Assembly (NCBI GenBank): GCA_016708025.1
Contig: JADJGQ010000004.1
Location: 124,001-188,000 of the forward strand
DNA from: a bacterium
GTDB taxonomy: Bacteria > Zixibacteria > MSB-5A5 > GN15 > FEB-12
Reading direction: 5' to 3'
Length of the DNA: 64,000 nt
Positions 1 to 8,740 of the stretch are shown one piece after another. Numbering within the stretch: position 1 is the stretch's first letter; each line of letters opens with the position of its first letter. The notes under the pieces were generated by a model, which was not told the origin of the DNA, made no database searches, and worked only from the letters and a program-made list of their open reading frames with translations. The translations under genes were made by a program, and so were the position numbers.

Positions 1-2
1 TG

Positions 3-1211
3 GATACGCGTCAGGAATCGCCGGAGCGTGAGAAGAAGCTGAATTACTATCTGTGGGGTTTCCCGGCATTTTCGCTGTTGTTGGCGCTGGGATTTTCGGC
101 GGCAGGGAAGGGGATGCTGTCTGCGTGGACCTCGATCTTCTATAGTGAGGCGGCGTCCGAGGTCGTACAAAAAGGGGTGACCAAGCTTGACTTGGCTTAT
201 GCAAACTTGCCTCAGATACAGGCGGGCGCCTGGTTTGTCTTCCTTTTCGTGACGGCGGCGGCAGTTTGTATCTGGATGTTCCGGTCCGGAAAAGCGGGAG
301 TTGGCATTTTGGTCGCGCTGGCGTTTGTCCCGATGGTTGAAGGGATGCGTTTTAATGCGCGGTTTATTGATACGTTTGATCCGTCCACTATCTGGGCGCC
401 TAATCCGGTGGTGCAGTATCTAAAGGATAATGCGGTCAACACGCGGGTACTTAATCTCGGGAATGCGCAGGATGATGTGCTCCCATATCACGGGATCGAG
501 GTGGTCGCGGGGTACCACGGCAACCAACTTCGCTGGTACGATGATCTGCTGGGGGGACCGCAGTTGACGACCCTGCAAAATAACGAGCGACCGTTCAATC
601 CACGGTTTCTGAATCTGGTCGGGATGGGGTACTATATCACTCCCGCGCAGCAGAAGATGCCGGATGGGTACTTTGGACCATTACCCGAAATCTCACGAGT
701 GGCGACCGGCAATCAGCATGTCTGGGAGAATCCGAATGCATTCCCGCGGGCTTATCTGGTGGGGGAGTATAAAGTCCTCACCGACCGGAAAGAGATCTAT
801 CCGCAGGTGCTCACAGGAAATGAGGACCTTCGGAAGATGACCTACCTGGAGAAAGAGCCGGGGATGGCGATCTCACCGGACTTTGCGCCGGGGGATTCCG
901 CGTGGGTGATCTATCATGGGGTAGATTCGGTGGCGGTCGGGGTCCAGACAAGCTCGAACAAGTTGTTGATCCTGACGGATGTCTGGTATGATTCGTGGCA
1001 TCCGATGGTGGATGGGCAACCGGCAGAGCTACTTCGGTCATACGGGGCGTTCCGGGCGGTGGTGGTGCCCTCAGGGGCGCGGGTGGTGACGTTTAAGTAT
1101 GAGTCCTCGCGGTATTCGACGGGGCGGCTGGTGACCTGGTTGACATCGCTTTACATAGTCTGTATCATAGGCTTCCACGAAACGAAACGCCGGATGAAAA
1201 AACGGGCATAG
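3..1211 (+). CDS. YfhO-like membrane protein, C-terminal part (5' end outside window)
   Basis: The frame is open from base 3 with no ATG near the left edge, so the start lies upstream. The visible part of about 400 residues has hydrophobic segments near its beginning (AGAWFVFLFVTAAAVCIW) and at the end (residues around SLYIVCIIGF), with a large soluble domain between. That domain ends in a beta-rich stretch (LTDVWYDSWHPMVDGQPAEL ... AVVVPSGARVVTFKYE). This matches the C-terminal periplasmic domain of YfhO-type bacterial membrane proteins, which are GT-C-like envelope glycosylation proteins. It is followed 10 bases later by a dolichol-phosphate-mannose-synthase-type gene, the usual donor partner of such proteins. 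The family call is moderately sure; the substrate is unknown. Confidence 0.6.
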   Translation, partial: DTRQESPEREKKLNYYLWGFPAFSLLLALGFSAAGKGMLSAWTSIFYSEAASEVVQKGVTKLDLAYANLPQIQAGAWFVFLFVTAAAVCIWMFRSGKAGVGILVALAFVPMVEGMRFNARFIDTFDPSTIWAPNPVVQYLKDNAVNTRVLNLGNAQDDVLPYHGIEVVAGYHGNQLRWYDDLLGGPQLTTLQNNERPFNPRFLNLVGMGYYITPAQQKMPDGYFGPLPEISRVATGNQHVWENPNAFPRAYLVGEYKVLTDRKEIYPQVLTGNEDLRKMTYLEKEPGMAISPDFAPGDSAWVIYHGVDSVAVGVQTSSNKLLILTDVWYDSWHPMVDGQPAELLRSYGAFRAVVVPSGARVVTFKYESSRYSTGRLVTWLTSLYIVCIIGFHETKRRMKKRA

Positions 1212-1221
1212 GACAGACAGG

Positions 1222-1950
1222 ATGGCTCATACGCAACGCGCAGTGATCATATTCCCCACGTACAATGAGCGGGATAATATCGAAAAGATCGTCCATGCGG
1301 TATTGCCGATGGACCCGCGGATCCATGTGTTGATCGTGGATGACAACTCTCCCGACGGGACCGGCGAGCTGGCCGACAAGCTGGCGGCGCAGGAATCCAA
1401 GGTCAAGGTGCTTCATCGCGAGAAGAAAGAAGGGCTCGGGCGGGCCTATATTGCCGGGTTCAAGTGGGCGATCGAGCAGAAGTTCGATTTCATTTTTGAG
1501 ATGGATGCCGATTTTTCGCATGGACCGGAATACATTCGCGATTTTCTGCGGGAGATCCAGAACCACGATCTGGTGATCGGGTCGCGGTATATCTCAGGAG
1601 TGAATGTGATCAACTGGCCGATGTCGCGGCTGTTGTTGTCCTACTATGCCAACGCGTATACGCGCGTGATCACGGGGTTACCGCTGCGCGACGCGACCGG
1701 CGGATTCAAATGTTTCCGTCGCGAAGTGCTGGAAGCGATCGATCTCGATGATGTCCGGTCATCGGGGTATTCGTTCCAGATAGAGATGTCGATGCGCGCC
1801 TGGAAGAAGAATTTCCGCATCAAGGAGATACCGATCATCTTTGTCGACCGGGTTGCCGGGACCTCGAAGATGTCGAAACGGATAGTGCGCGAGGCGATCT
1901 GGATGGTCTGGTTGCTTCGCATACGAGGTATGTTCGGCAAATTCAACTGA
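1222..1950 (+). CDS. Polyprenol-phosphate mannosyltransferase (Dpm1-like, GT2)
   Basis: The 242-residue protein shows the GT-A fold signatures of polyprenyl monophosphomannose synthases. FPTYNERDNIEKIV lies at the N-terminus, VDDNSPDGTGELAD near residue 35, and the metal-binding EMDADFSHGPEY near residue 95. DATGGFKCFRREVL near 155 and a basic IPIIFVDRVAGTSKMS near 210 complete the family pattern. It lacks the C-terminal membrane segments of larger homologues and so resembles the short bacterial/archaeal Dpm1 form. The expected reaction is sugar transfer from a GDP- or UDP-sugar to polyprenyl phosphate at the inner membrane. That would supply a GT-C enzyme such as the upstream gene. The ATG is preceded only by weak purine-rich sequence. 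Confidence 0.85.
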   Translation: MAHTQRAVIIFPTYNERDNIEKIVHAVLPMDPRIHVLIVDDNSPDGTGELADKLAAQESKVKVLHREKKEGLGRAYIAGFKWAIEQKFDFIFEMDADFSHGPEYIRDFLREIQNHDLVIGSRYISGVNVINWPMSRLLLSYYANAYTRVITGLPLRDATGGFKCFRREVLEAIDLDDVRSSGYSFQIEMSMRAWKKNFRIKEIPIIFVDRVAGTSKMSKRIVREAIWMVWLLRIRGMFGKFN

Positions 1951-1960
1951 GCCGTGCAGT

Positions 1961-2830
1961 GTGGCAGAGTCCGACAGTCTTTCCATAATCATCGTATCCT
2001 ATAATTCAGCGTTGCCGCTGATCGAGTGCCTTCGCTCGCTACCGGAGGCCGCGCCAGAGATAATTCAAGAGATCATCATAGTTGATAATGGATCAACTGA
2101 CGAGATATCGACAGTCGTGGCGAAGATCTGTCCGGAAGCGAAGTTGATCAAGCTTGAGAAGAACCGTGGATTCGCGGCGGGCTGCAATGCAGGGGCTGCC
2201 AAGGCGCGGGGAACATGGCTTCTTTTTCTCAATCCGGATTGCATACTCGACCCCGGTTCTGTAAGGAGGCTCATCGCGGCAATGCGACAGTACCGGAATG
2301 TCGGGCTGGCGACTATGCGGCTGCGGAATCCGGACAGATCATTTCAGGCGAATTGCCGAAATTTTCCGACTGTGAACAATCTGCTTTTTTCGAGAGGGTC
2401 GGTGATGGGCCGGCTCGTGTGGGAGAAGTTGAGCAAAAAAGCGACAGTCTATACATTGCCGGATTATACGGATGTAACGATCGTGCCGGCCGTATCGGCA
2501 ACGGCGATGGGGATCTCCAGACGGTTGTTTCAAGCACTGAAGGGGTTCGACGAGCGGTACTTCCTCTATATGGAAGATACCGATCTGTCGTACCGGGTGC
2601 ATTTGCACAAGCATCAGAATATTTTCGTGCCGCAGGCAGGGGCGGTGCATGGATGGGGGAGAGGTTCGACCGGGGGGAAGATCTTTCGCGCGTGGCATCA
2701 CCATCAATCAGTCTGGAAGTATTTCCTCAAGTTTCAGGCGACCGGATTTGCGCTGATCATACTGCCGGCGATCCTGATGCTCAATTTTCTGCTGGTCTGT
2801 TTGTTGCCGGATAAGCGGGGTCGTGCATGA
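1961..2830 (+). CDS. GT2 family glycosyltransferase (rhamnosyltransferase-like)
   Basis: The 289-residue protein starts at a GTG. It has a typical GT2 N-terminus (LSIIIVSYNSALPLIECL), nucleotide-binding VDNGSTDEISTVV and the metal motif FLNPDCIL near residue 90. The acceptor-side motif GFDERYFLYMEDTDLSYRVH lies near residue 200. This ED-type motif is typical of the WbbL/rhamnosyltransferase subfamily acting on lipid-linked O-antigen or exopolysaccharide. A C-terminal hydrophobic segment (GFALIILPAILMLNFLLVCLL) probably anchors it to the inner membrane. Its stop overlaps the next gene's start (ATGA), so the two are translationally coupled. The sugar specificity cannot be read from sequence. 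Confidence 0.82.
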   Translation: MAESDSLSIIIVSYNSALPLIECLRSLPEAAPEIIQEIIIVDNGSTDEISTVVAKICPEAKLIKLEKNRGFAAGCNAGAAKARGTWLLFLNPDCILDPGSVRRLIAAMRQYRNVGLATMRLRNPDRSFQANCRNFPTVNNLLFSRGSVMGRLVWEKLSKKATVYTLPDYTDVTIVPAVSATAMGISRRLFQALKGFDERYFLYMEDTDLSYRVHLHKHQNIFVPQAGAVHGWGRGSTGGKIFRAWHHHQSVWKYFLKFQATGFALIILPAILMLNFLLVCLLPDKRGRA

Positions 2831-3897
2831 CCAGTGGGCTGGTGATCGCACTCATTGCAGTCGCGTTTGTGCTGGGGATGCTGCTGTTACCGCTGTTGAT
2901 AAAGCTGGGGCACAGGTATCGCTTGCTCGATCATCCGGGAAAACATAAGCGGCATAAAACGCCGGTTCCGTTATTGGGAGGGACGGCGTTATTGGTGGCG
3001 GTTTGGGGGACTATCGGGATCGGATACCTGATCGCGCCGGACTCGCTTGCGGATCTCAATCCGCTACTTCCATATCTGTTTGGTGGGGCACTGATAGTTT
3101 ATCTTACCGGCTTGATCGACGATCTCAGACCACTCTCGGCCTGGCTGAAACTTGCATCGCAGGCGGCGGCGGGGATGATCCTGTATGCGGGGGGACTGAA
3201 GATCGATCCGCTGTCTATTCCCTTTTATGGGCAGATAACGCTGGGTGAGTGGTCGATATTTCTTTCGGTCCTCTGGGTGATCGGGCTGTCCAACAGCATT
3301 AATCTTATCGATGGACTGGATGGTCTGGCGGCGGGAGTGTCATTAGTCGGTGTGATCACGGTGGCGATAGTCGGGTCGTTGTATCAGATCGGGGTGGCGC
3401 TGGTCTTTGCGTTTGCGTTGATCGGGTTTCTGCCGGCGTTCATAGTATACAACCGGTATCCGGCGAAGATATTCCTGGGAGATTCCGGGTCACTGCAGAT
3501 AGGTTACTATTTTGCGGTCTTGTCATTGATGGTGCCGCTGAAATCATATACAGCGGCGGCGCTCTATTTGCCGTTGTTGGCGCTGGGGGTACCGTTGTTG
3601 GAGACGGGCATTTCGACAGTCCGGAGATTGGTGAGCGGGAAGAACGTGATGCGGGCGGACCGGAGGCATCTGTTTCACTATCTGTCGATGGCGGGAATGT
3701 CGCCGCGGACGGTGGTGTGGGTGTTCTGGCTGCTGTCGGTGGTGTTCGGCGGGTTCTCTCTGGCTATGTTCTTCTGGGACCGGCGGTTAGTCTTCACCGG
3801 ACTGGTTCTTTTTATGGTTGTTATTTTCGGTGGGTTCTATATCTTTATGGCCAGCCAGTCCAGGTCCGGCCGAAATCGCCCGGGTCCGGGCCGGTGA
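2827..3897 (+). CDS. Undecaprenyl-phosphate phosphosugar transferase (WecA/TagO/MraY family)
   Basis: The protein has 356 residues and about ten hydrophobic segments. It carries the glycosyltransferase family 4 signatures LTGLIDDLRPLS (cytoplasmic Asp pair), NLIDGLDGLAAG and IFLGDSGSLQIGYYFA, and the C-terminal histidine loop RADRRHLFHYL. The last motif is characteristic of WecA/TagO-like enzymes rather than MraY. The enzyme would transfer a HexNAc-1-phosphate to undecaprenyl phosphate and start synthesis of a lipid-linked glycan, which fits the glycosyltransferases just upstream. It overlaps the preceding gene by 4 bases. No adjacent mur genes are present, so an MraY role is unlikely. Confidence 0.85.
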   Translation: MTSGLVIALIAVAFVLGMLLLPLLIKLGHRYRLLDHPGKHKRHKTPVPLLGGTALLVAVWGTIGIGYLIAPDSLADLNPLLPYLFGGALIVYLTGLIDDLRPLSAWLKLASQAAAGMILYAGGLKIDPLSIPFYGQITLGEWSIFLSVLWVIGLSNSINLIDGLDGLAAGVSLVGVITVAIVGSLYQIGVALVFAFALIGFLPAFIVYNRYPAKIFLGDSGSLQIGYYFAVLSLMVPLKSYTAAALYLPLLALGVPLLETGISTVRRLVSGKNVMRADRRHLFHYLSMAGMSPRTVVWVFWLLSVVFGGFSLAMFFWDRRLVFTGLVLFMVVIFGGFYIFMASQSRSGRNRPGPGR

Positions 3898-3904
3898 TTA
3901 TTTT

Positions 3905-4891
3905 ATGGCTACAAAACAGCAGGTAAAGATGGCAGACGGATCCTACCTAGAATTCGAACGCCCGATTCAGGAGCTCGAGAAGAAGATCTCGGATATGAAG
4001 GATTTCTCGGCAGGGGAGAATATCGAGTTGTCCGGCGAGATCGCATCGCTCGAGAAAAAACTGGAGCGTTTGCGGACAGATATCTATTCGGGGCTGACCC
4101 GCTGGCAGCGGGTGCAGATCTCCCGTCATCCAAAACGACCCTACACGCTTGACTATATCAACCTGATGTGTACCGATTTCATCGAGTTGCACGGGGACCG
4201 TCATTTCGCGGACGACAAGGCGATGGTTGGCGGCTTTGCGACGATCGATGGGATGCAGGTGGTGGTAGTCGGGCAACAGAAGGGGCGGGATACCAAGCAG
4301 AAGCTGGCGCGGAATTTTGGGATGGCTCATCCGGAAGGTTACCGGAAAGCGCGTCGTCTGTTTGCGTTAGCGACGAAATTCAATTTGCCGATCGTGATCC
4401 TGATCGATACGCCGGGAGCGTTTCCGGGGATCGGAGCCGAAGAGCGGGGGCAGGCTGAGGCGATCGCCAAGAATATCCAGAATATGTTTGAATTGAAGGT
4501 CCCGATCATCGTGGTGATCATCGGTGAGGGGGCCTCGGGTGGAGCGCTGGGGATCGGGATCGGGGACCAGGTGCTGATGTTGGAGCATTCCTGGTATTCG
4601 GTGATCTCGCCGGAGGGGTGCGCGGCGATCTTGTGGCGGGATGCCGCCAAGGCGCCGGAAGCGGCGGAAGCGTTAAAGCCGGTGGCGGAAGACCTGCTGG
4701 CGCTGGGGATCATTGACCGGATCATACCGGAACCGCCGGGTGGGGCGCATAATGACCCTGAGGAGGCGGCCAGGCTGGTCAAGGCGGAGTTAGTGACGAC
4801 CCTGAAGGTCCTCAAGCAGAAGCCGGTGGCGACCCTGCTTAAAGAGCGCCTCGAAAAGTATCGCCGAATGGGCGTTTTCGAGGAGCGATAG
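3905..4891 (+). CDS. accA: Acetyl-CoA carboxylase carboxyltransferase subunit alpha
   Basis: The 328-residue length matches AccA. The protein begins MATKQQVKMADGSYLEFERP and has the usual N-terminal helical region (IQELEKKISDMKD). The carboxyltransferase core follows: LHGDRHFADDKAMVGGFATI, the oxyanion-hole glycines GEGASGGALGIGIGDQ, and HSWYSVISPEGCAAILWRDA. With AccD and biotinyl-AccB it would make malonyl-CoA for fatty-acid synthesis in the cytoplasm. An in-frame extension upstream to 3818 lies inside the preceding gene, and ATG 3905 gives the family's normal N-terminus. accD, accB and accC are not in this window. Confidence 0.95.
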   Translation: MATKQQVKMADGSYLEFERPIQELEKKISDMKDFSAGENIELSGEIASLEKKLERLRTDIYSGLTRWQRVQISRHPKRPYTLDYINLMCTDFIELHGDRHFADDKAMVGGFATIDGMQVVVVGQQKGRDTKQKLARNFGMAHPEGYRKARRLFALATKFNLPIVILIDTPGAFPGIGAEERGQAEAIAKNIQNMFELKVPIIVVIIGEGASGGALGIGIGDQVLMLEHSWYSVISPEGCAAILWRDAAKAPEAAEALKPVAEDLLALGIIDRIIPEPPGGAHNDPEEAARLVKAELVTTLKVLKQKPVATLLKERLEKYRRMGVFEER

Positions 4892-4902
4892 AAAGGAATT
4901 CG

Positions 4903-5079
4903 ATGGGATTGCCGAAGAACTTATTGGAGAAGCTGGCTTGCCCGCAGTGCAAGGGGAGACTGGGTTATCGCGAAAGCGAGAACCGTCTCGATTGTCCTGC
5001 GTGCCAGTTGAGTTATCCGGTGGTTGACGGGGTCCCTGTTCTGTTGGTAGACGAGGCGGCACGCCTCGGAAAAGGATAG
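4903..5079 (+). CDS. Trm112-like zinc-ribbon protein (58 aa)
   Basis: This short gene sits 11 bases after accA and ends 7 bases before the next gene. It starts at an ATG behind AAAGGAA and encodes 58 residues. Four cysteines in two pairs (CPQC at 13-16 and CPAC at 31-34) are followed by LSYPVVDGVPVLLVDEA. That is the hallmark of the bacterial Trm112/YcaR family of small zinc-ribbon proteins. Family members act as partners of methyltransferases or as small activators; the partner here is unknown. The tight packing in the accA-mre operon supports that it is translated. The family assignment is good, the function inferred. Confidence 0.85.
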   Translation: MGLPKNLLEKLACPQCKGRLGYRESENRLDCPACQLSYPVVDGVPVLLVDEAARLGKG

Positions 5080-5086
5080 AGTTGGG

Positions 5087-5539
5087 ATGAAGCTGTCAAA
5101 GTTTTGCGATGAGAATCTGATCACGTTCAATCTCAAGTCGACCACCAAAGCGGGAGTGATCGAAGAGTTGGTTGAGCTGGCTGCCGGCTCGACTATGATC
5201 AAGAACCGTGATGAGCTGTTGAACGACGTACGAGAGCGTGAGAATCTGGTGACCACCGGAGTCGGGTATGGCGTGGCGTTTCCGCACGCGAAGACCCGGG
5301 CCGCCAAAGGGATCGTCATCGCGTTTGGTCGGAGTACCAAAGGGATCGATTTCGAGGCGATGGACCATCGGCCGGTCAACCTCTTTTTCCTGATAGCGGC
5401 TCCGGAGGATGCGGTGGGCGCGCACTTAAATGTGATGGCGCGTTTATCGTTTCTGATGAAGTCGGAAGAGAATCGTCAACGGCTGATGCAGGTAAGCTCG
5501 CCGGGAGATGTGTTGTCGCTGATCGATAATGTAGACTAA
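5087..5539 (+). CDS. ptsN: PTS EIIA domain protein, PtsN-like
   Basis: This 150-residue single-domain protein is of the mannitol/fructose EIIA (PtsN) type. The phosphorylatable histidine is His67 in GVGYGVAFPHAKTRA. Other family marks are the N-terminal EELVELAAGSTMI helix and the C-terminal MARLSFLMKSEENRQRLM. It has no membrane or EIIB domain, which favours a regulatory PtsN (nitrogen-PTS) role over sugar import. EI and NPr/HPr are not in the window. The gene lies between a Trm112-like gene and mreC, in the place where mreB is often found. This suggests co-expression with cell-wall elongation genes, but no direct link can be shown. Confidence 0.82.
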   Translation: MKLSKFCDENLITFNLKSTTKAGVIEELVELAAGSTMIKNRDELLNDVRERENLVTTGVGYGVAFPHAKTRAAKGIVIAFGRSTKGIDFEAMDHRPVNLFFLIAAPEDAVGAHLNVMARLSFLMKSEENRQRLMQVSSPGDVLSLIDNVD

Positions 5540-5573
5540 ACATCCGACGGTAGGGCAGGGACGCCAAACTTTT

Positions 5574-6362
5574 ATGACCTGGATACCCGGCCTCTTTTCG
5601 AAGGGCCGTTCTGCTCATTTTGTGGTTGTGGCGCTGGCCATTGCCCTTCTTCTCATTCCCGGTGCGGGGGTAAGCGGTTTCCTCAGTGAGGCCGCGTTAA
5701 ATTCTATCTATTTCCCCTTTTTCCGTGTCAAAAGCGCAATCAATGATCTGACCAGCGTTCATGAAGAGAATCAAAAACTCCGTGAATCGCTGGTGGATGC
5801 TTCCATTCGAGTGACATTGTTGGAGGAGGCGGGTCGCGAGAATATCCGACTTCGCTCAATCCTTGGATTTGAGCCGCCGCTCGGCTACACGCTCCTTCCG
5901 GCCAAGGTGATGGCGGTGACAGGGAATCGGTTGCCGGTGGCTGCGGTGGTCAACCGTGGGGAGATGGACGGCGTGGCGCTGAATCTCCCGATCATCAACG
6001 AAGAAGGATTGCTCGGACGAGTCAGCGCGGTGACCGAAACGCACTGCACGATCCAGTTATTGACCGATCCGACCAATCGAGTGGCAGTACGCGTGGCGGA
6101 AAGCCGCGAAATGGGGATAGCCAAATTTGTACCATCGCAGGGATTGATAGTTGACAATATACCGTCGCAGGGGGATGTCAAGCAGGGGGACCTGATCCTT
6201 TCGTCAGGTTTGGGAGGGATCTATCCTCCCGGGCTGGTGGTGGGGACAGTGATCGCGGTGGAGCGTCCGAAACAGGAGCCATTCCTGATCGTGCGGCTCG
6301 CTCCGGCGGCTGATTTCAACTCGCTGGATGAACTCTTTGTCCTGAGGTCCAAAGGACGATGA
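5574..6362 (+). CDS. mreC: Rod shape-determining protein MreC
   Basis: The 262-residue protein has an N-terminal cytoplasmic stub, one membrane segment (HFVVVALAIALLLIPGAGV) and a coiled coil at roughly residues 55-95. The periplasmic MreC double beta-barrel follows (VMAVTGNRLPVAAVVNRGEMDG, RVSAVTETHCTIQLLTDPTN, SSGLGGIYPPGLVVGTV). MreC is the periplasmic scaffold that bridges the elongation machinery to PBP2 and RodA. It is first in the mreC-mreD-mrdA-rodA block and overlaps mreD by 4 bases. mreB is not directly upstream in this window. Confidence 0.93.
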   Translation: MTWIPGLFSKGRSAHFVVVALAIALLLIPGAGVSGFLSEAALNSIYFPFFRVKSAINDLTSVHEENQKLRESLVDASIRVTLLEEAGRENIRLRSILGFEPPLGYTLLPAKVMAVTGNRLPVAAVVNRGEMDGVALNLPIINEEGLLGRVSAVTETHCTIQLLTDPTNRVAVRVAESREMGIAKFVPSQGLIVDNIPSQGDVKQGDLILSSGLGGIYPPGLVVGTVIAVERPKQEPFLIVRLAPAADFNSLDELFVLRSKGR

Positions 6363-6841
6363 AGTATATCCAGGCAGTCTTCCTGTTGGTGCTGGTGGCG
6401 TTCCACCAGACTATCCTGAGCGGCGCGACGGATATTTTGGGCGTGACGATCAATCTTCCGATCATGCTCGTTGTAGCAGTGGCGTTGCACCAATCCGAGC
6501 CCGATGCGATCTGGTTTGCGCTGGCGGTGGCGATAGTAGCCAGCGCGGTTATGCCGACCACGATGGGGTGGCAGGCGTTGGTGATGGTGGTGTTGGCGAT
6601 CGGGGCATATCATGCCCGGGAGCGGCTCAATCTGGATTCACCGCTGGCGCGGCTGTCGTTGATCATTGCGGGGGTATTAGTCCACAACATTGTCTCGGTC
6701 TTTATCATCCAACCAGAAGATATCGTGTATCAAATATGGCGGTTTGCGCTGACGGGTACGTTGTACAGCGCAACGATCGCCTCGGCGTTTTACGTCTTCA
6801 GACAAAGCACTAGTTCGGGACGGCGCGGCCGTTCCAAGTAG
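6359..6841 (+). CDS. mreD: Rod shape-determining protein MreD
   Basis: This 160-residue, very hydrophobic protein has about five membrane segments. It starts MKYIQAVFLLVLVAF and contains NLPIMLVVAVALHQSE, the helical hairpin typical of MreD. Sequence conservation in this family is low. The call rests on size, topology, the ATGA overlap with mreC and the mrdA gene 12 bases downstream. It is an inner-membrane part of the elongasome. Confidence 0.88.
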   Translation: MKYIQAVFLLVLVAFHQTILSGATDILGVTINLPIMLVVAVALHQSEPDAIWFALAVAIVASAVMPTTMGWQALVMVVLAIGAYHARERLNLDSPLARLSLIIAGVLVHNIVSVFIIQPEDIVYQIWRFALTGTLYSATIASAFYVFRQSTSSGRRGRSK

Positions 6842-6853
6842 GAAAGCAACCGG

Positions 6854-8740
6854 ATGAATCGGCAACCTTTCTCCATGGCAGGTCGAGAGCGGATCGCGCT
6901 CGTGCTCATCTTTGGAGTATTTCTAATCATGGCCGGTCGGTTGTTCAAGTTGCAGGTGATCGACCACAACGAAATGTACGAACTGGCGGAGAGCAACCGG
7001 ATCCGCGTGGTGCCGATCGAAGCGAAGCGCGGAGTAGTATATGACCGCGAAGGGCGCGTGATCATCGGCAACCGTCCATCGTATACCCTTTCAGTGGTCC
7101 CGGCCGAAGAGAAAAAGGGGAAGACGGTTCCGCATCTTTCCGAGTTGTTGGAAATGGACACGCTGAATCTGCGGAAGCGGATCCGCAAAAATCAGGCGAG
7201 CCCGTATCAGCCATCGCCGGTCTATAGAGATATCCCATTTGATATTGTCGCGGTTCTCGAAGAGCAGGGGCAGGAGTTCCCCGGTGTCAACTACACGCTC
7301 GATCGGGTACGCGAATATGGTGTTGATCTGCGGGCTGAAGCGTTTACCGGGCATGTCGGCGAGGTGTCGGAGAAGGAGCTGGAGCGTTATCCGGATGCAG
7401 GATTCCGCATGGGGAGTACGATCGGAAAAAAAGGGGTGGAGAAGCAATACGACCAGACACTTCGCGGCATAGAAGGGACTGACTTCATCGAAGTGACTGC
7501 GATGGGAGAGGTGCTTGGGCCATACAAGGGGAAGGCGCGAGTGAAGCCGGTCCCGGGCAGTGATCTGACACTGACGATCGACAACGATGTACAGTTGGCG
7601 GCGATCCGGGCGCTGGATTCATTTGCGACCAGAAAGTTCTTTGGCGCGGACGGGAAGACGGTCGATTCGTTCATCAATCGACCGGGGGCGGTGGTAGCCA
7701 TAGATCCGCGCACAGGGGAGATCCTCGCCATGACGTCATCGCCGGGGTTCGACCCGAATGTTTTCTCCGGGGTGATCACCGACTCGGTTTGGAAGACGAT
7801 CCAGGAGGATTCGAGCCGACCGCTCCTGAATCGGCCGCTGAACGGTTTGTATCCTCCGGGATCGACCGCCAAGCTGATCACACTTGGTGCTGGGCTTGAG
7901 ACCGGGGTGATCGACGCCGGCACGACGATGGCGCGGTCCTGTATCGGTGGATATCAGTATGGAAATCGTTTTTTCAAGTGCTGGGAGAAGCGTGGGCACG
8001 GCACGACCTTCTCGGTGCATGCCGTAGAGATGTCGTGCGACGTTTATTTCTATCAGTTGGGGTTGAAAGTCGGGGTCGATCAGTTGAGTCGCTATTATGA
8101 CCTGTGCGGTTTTGGGAAGCCGACGGGGATCGATCTGCCGAATGAATTTAAAGGGCTTAATCCGAACAGCAAATATTACGATAAGCGATACGGCAAAAAC
8201 GGGTGGACCAAGGCACTGGTCTTGAATACCTCGATCGGCCAGGGGGAGATATTGGTGACGCCGCTACAGTTGGCGCAGTTCTATTGCGGATTGGCCAATG
8301 GCGGGAGAGTCTACCGACCGCATCTGGTGAAGAGGATCATCAAGCCAAACGGTGAAGAGGTTGTCGCGCAGCCGGAACTGTCGTTTACACTACCATTCAG
8401 CCCACAGAATCTGGCGACGCTTCGCGAGGGGTTGCGATTGGTGGTCGAGGGAGGGCGAGGGACAGCCCGCCGCCTGAAGAACCCACTGTATACGATCTGC
8501 GGCAAGACCGGCACGGCGCAAAACCCACACGGGAATGACCACGCTCTGTTTGTCGGATATGCGCCGATAGAGAATCCGGAGATCGTGGTTTGTGCGGTAG
8601 TGGAGAATGCGGGACATGGTTCCGAGATCGCCGCGCCGGTGGTAGGGCGGGTGATCGAAACTTATATGAAGAAAAAGTTAGGGTTGTTCGAGCCGCCGGT
8701 GGCCAAGGTGGATGATTCGACCAAGGTGGCGGTGCGATGA
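6854..8740 (+). CDS. mrdA: Penicillin-binding protein 2 (elongation transpeptidase)
   Basis: The 628-residue class B PBP has an N-terminal cytoplasmic/membrane anchor (RIALVLIFGVFLIMAGRLFKLQ). The dimerisation/pedestal domain includes EAKRGVVYDREGRVI, and the transpeptidase domain follows. Active-site motifs are visible: SxxK in YPPGSTAKLITLGAG, SxD in EMSCDVYFYQLG and KTG in ICGKTGTAQNPHGNDHALFV. It cross-links side-wall peptidoglycan in the periplasm together with RodA, the next gene, with which it overlaps by 4 bases. All catalytic motifs look intact and the length is normal. Confidence 0.95.
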   Translation: MNRQPFSMAGRERIALVLIFGVFLIMAGRLFKLQVIDHNEMYELAESNRIRVVPIEAKRGVVYDREGRVIIGNRPSYTLSVVPAEEKKGKTVPHLSELLEMDTLNLRKRIRKNQASPYQPSPVYRDIPFDIVAVLEEQGQEFPGVNYTLDRVREYGVDLRAEAFTGHVGEVSEKELERYPDAGFRMGSTIGKKGVEKQYDQTLRGIEGTDFIEVTAMGEVLGPYKGKARVKPVPGSDLTLTIDNDVQLAAIRALDSFATRKFFGADGKTVDSFINRPGAVVAIDPRTGEILAMTSSPGFDPNVFSGVITDSVWKTIQEDSSRPLLNRPLNGLYPPGSTAKLITLGAGLETGVIDAGTTMARSCIGGYQYGNRFFKCWEKRGHGTTFSVHAVEMSCDVYFYQLGLKVGVDQLSRYYDLCGFGKPTGIDLPNEFKGLNPNSKYYDKRYGKNGWTKALVLNTSIGQGEILVTPLQLAQFYCGLANGGRVYRPHLVKRIIKPNGEEVVAQPELSFTLPFSPQNLATLREGLRLVVEGGRGTARRLKNPLYTICGKTGTAQNPHGNDHALFVGYAPIENPEIVVCAVVENAGHGSEIAAPVVGRVIETYMKKKLGLFEPPVAKVDDSTKVAVR

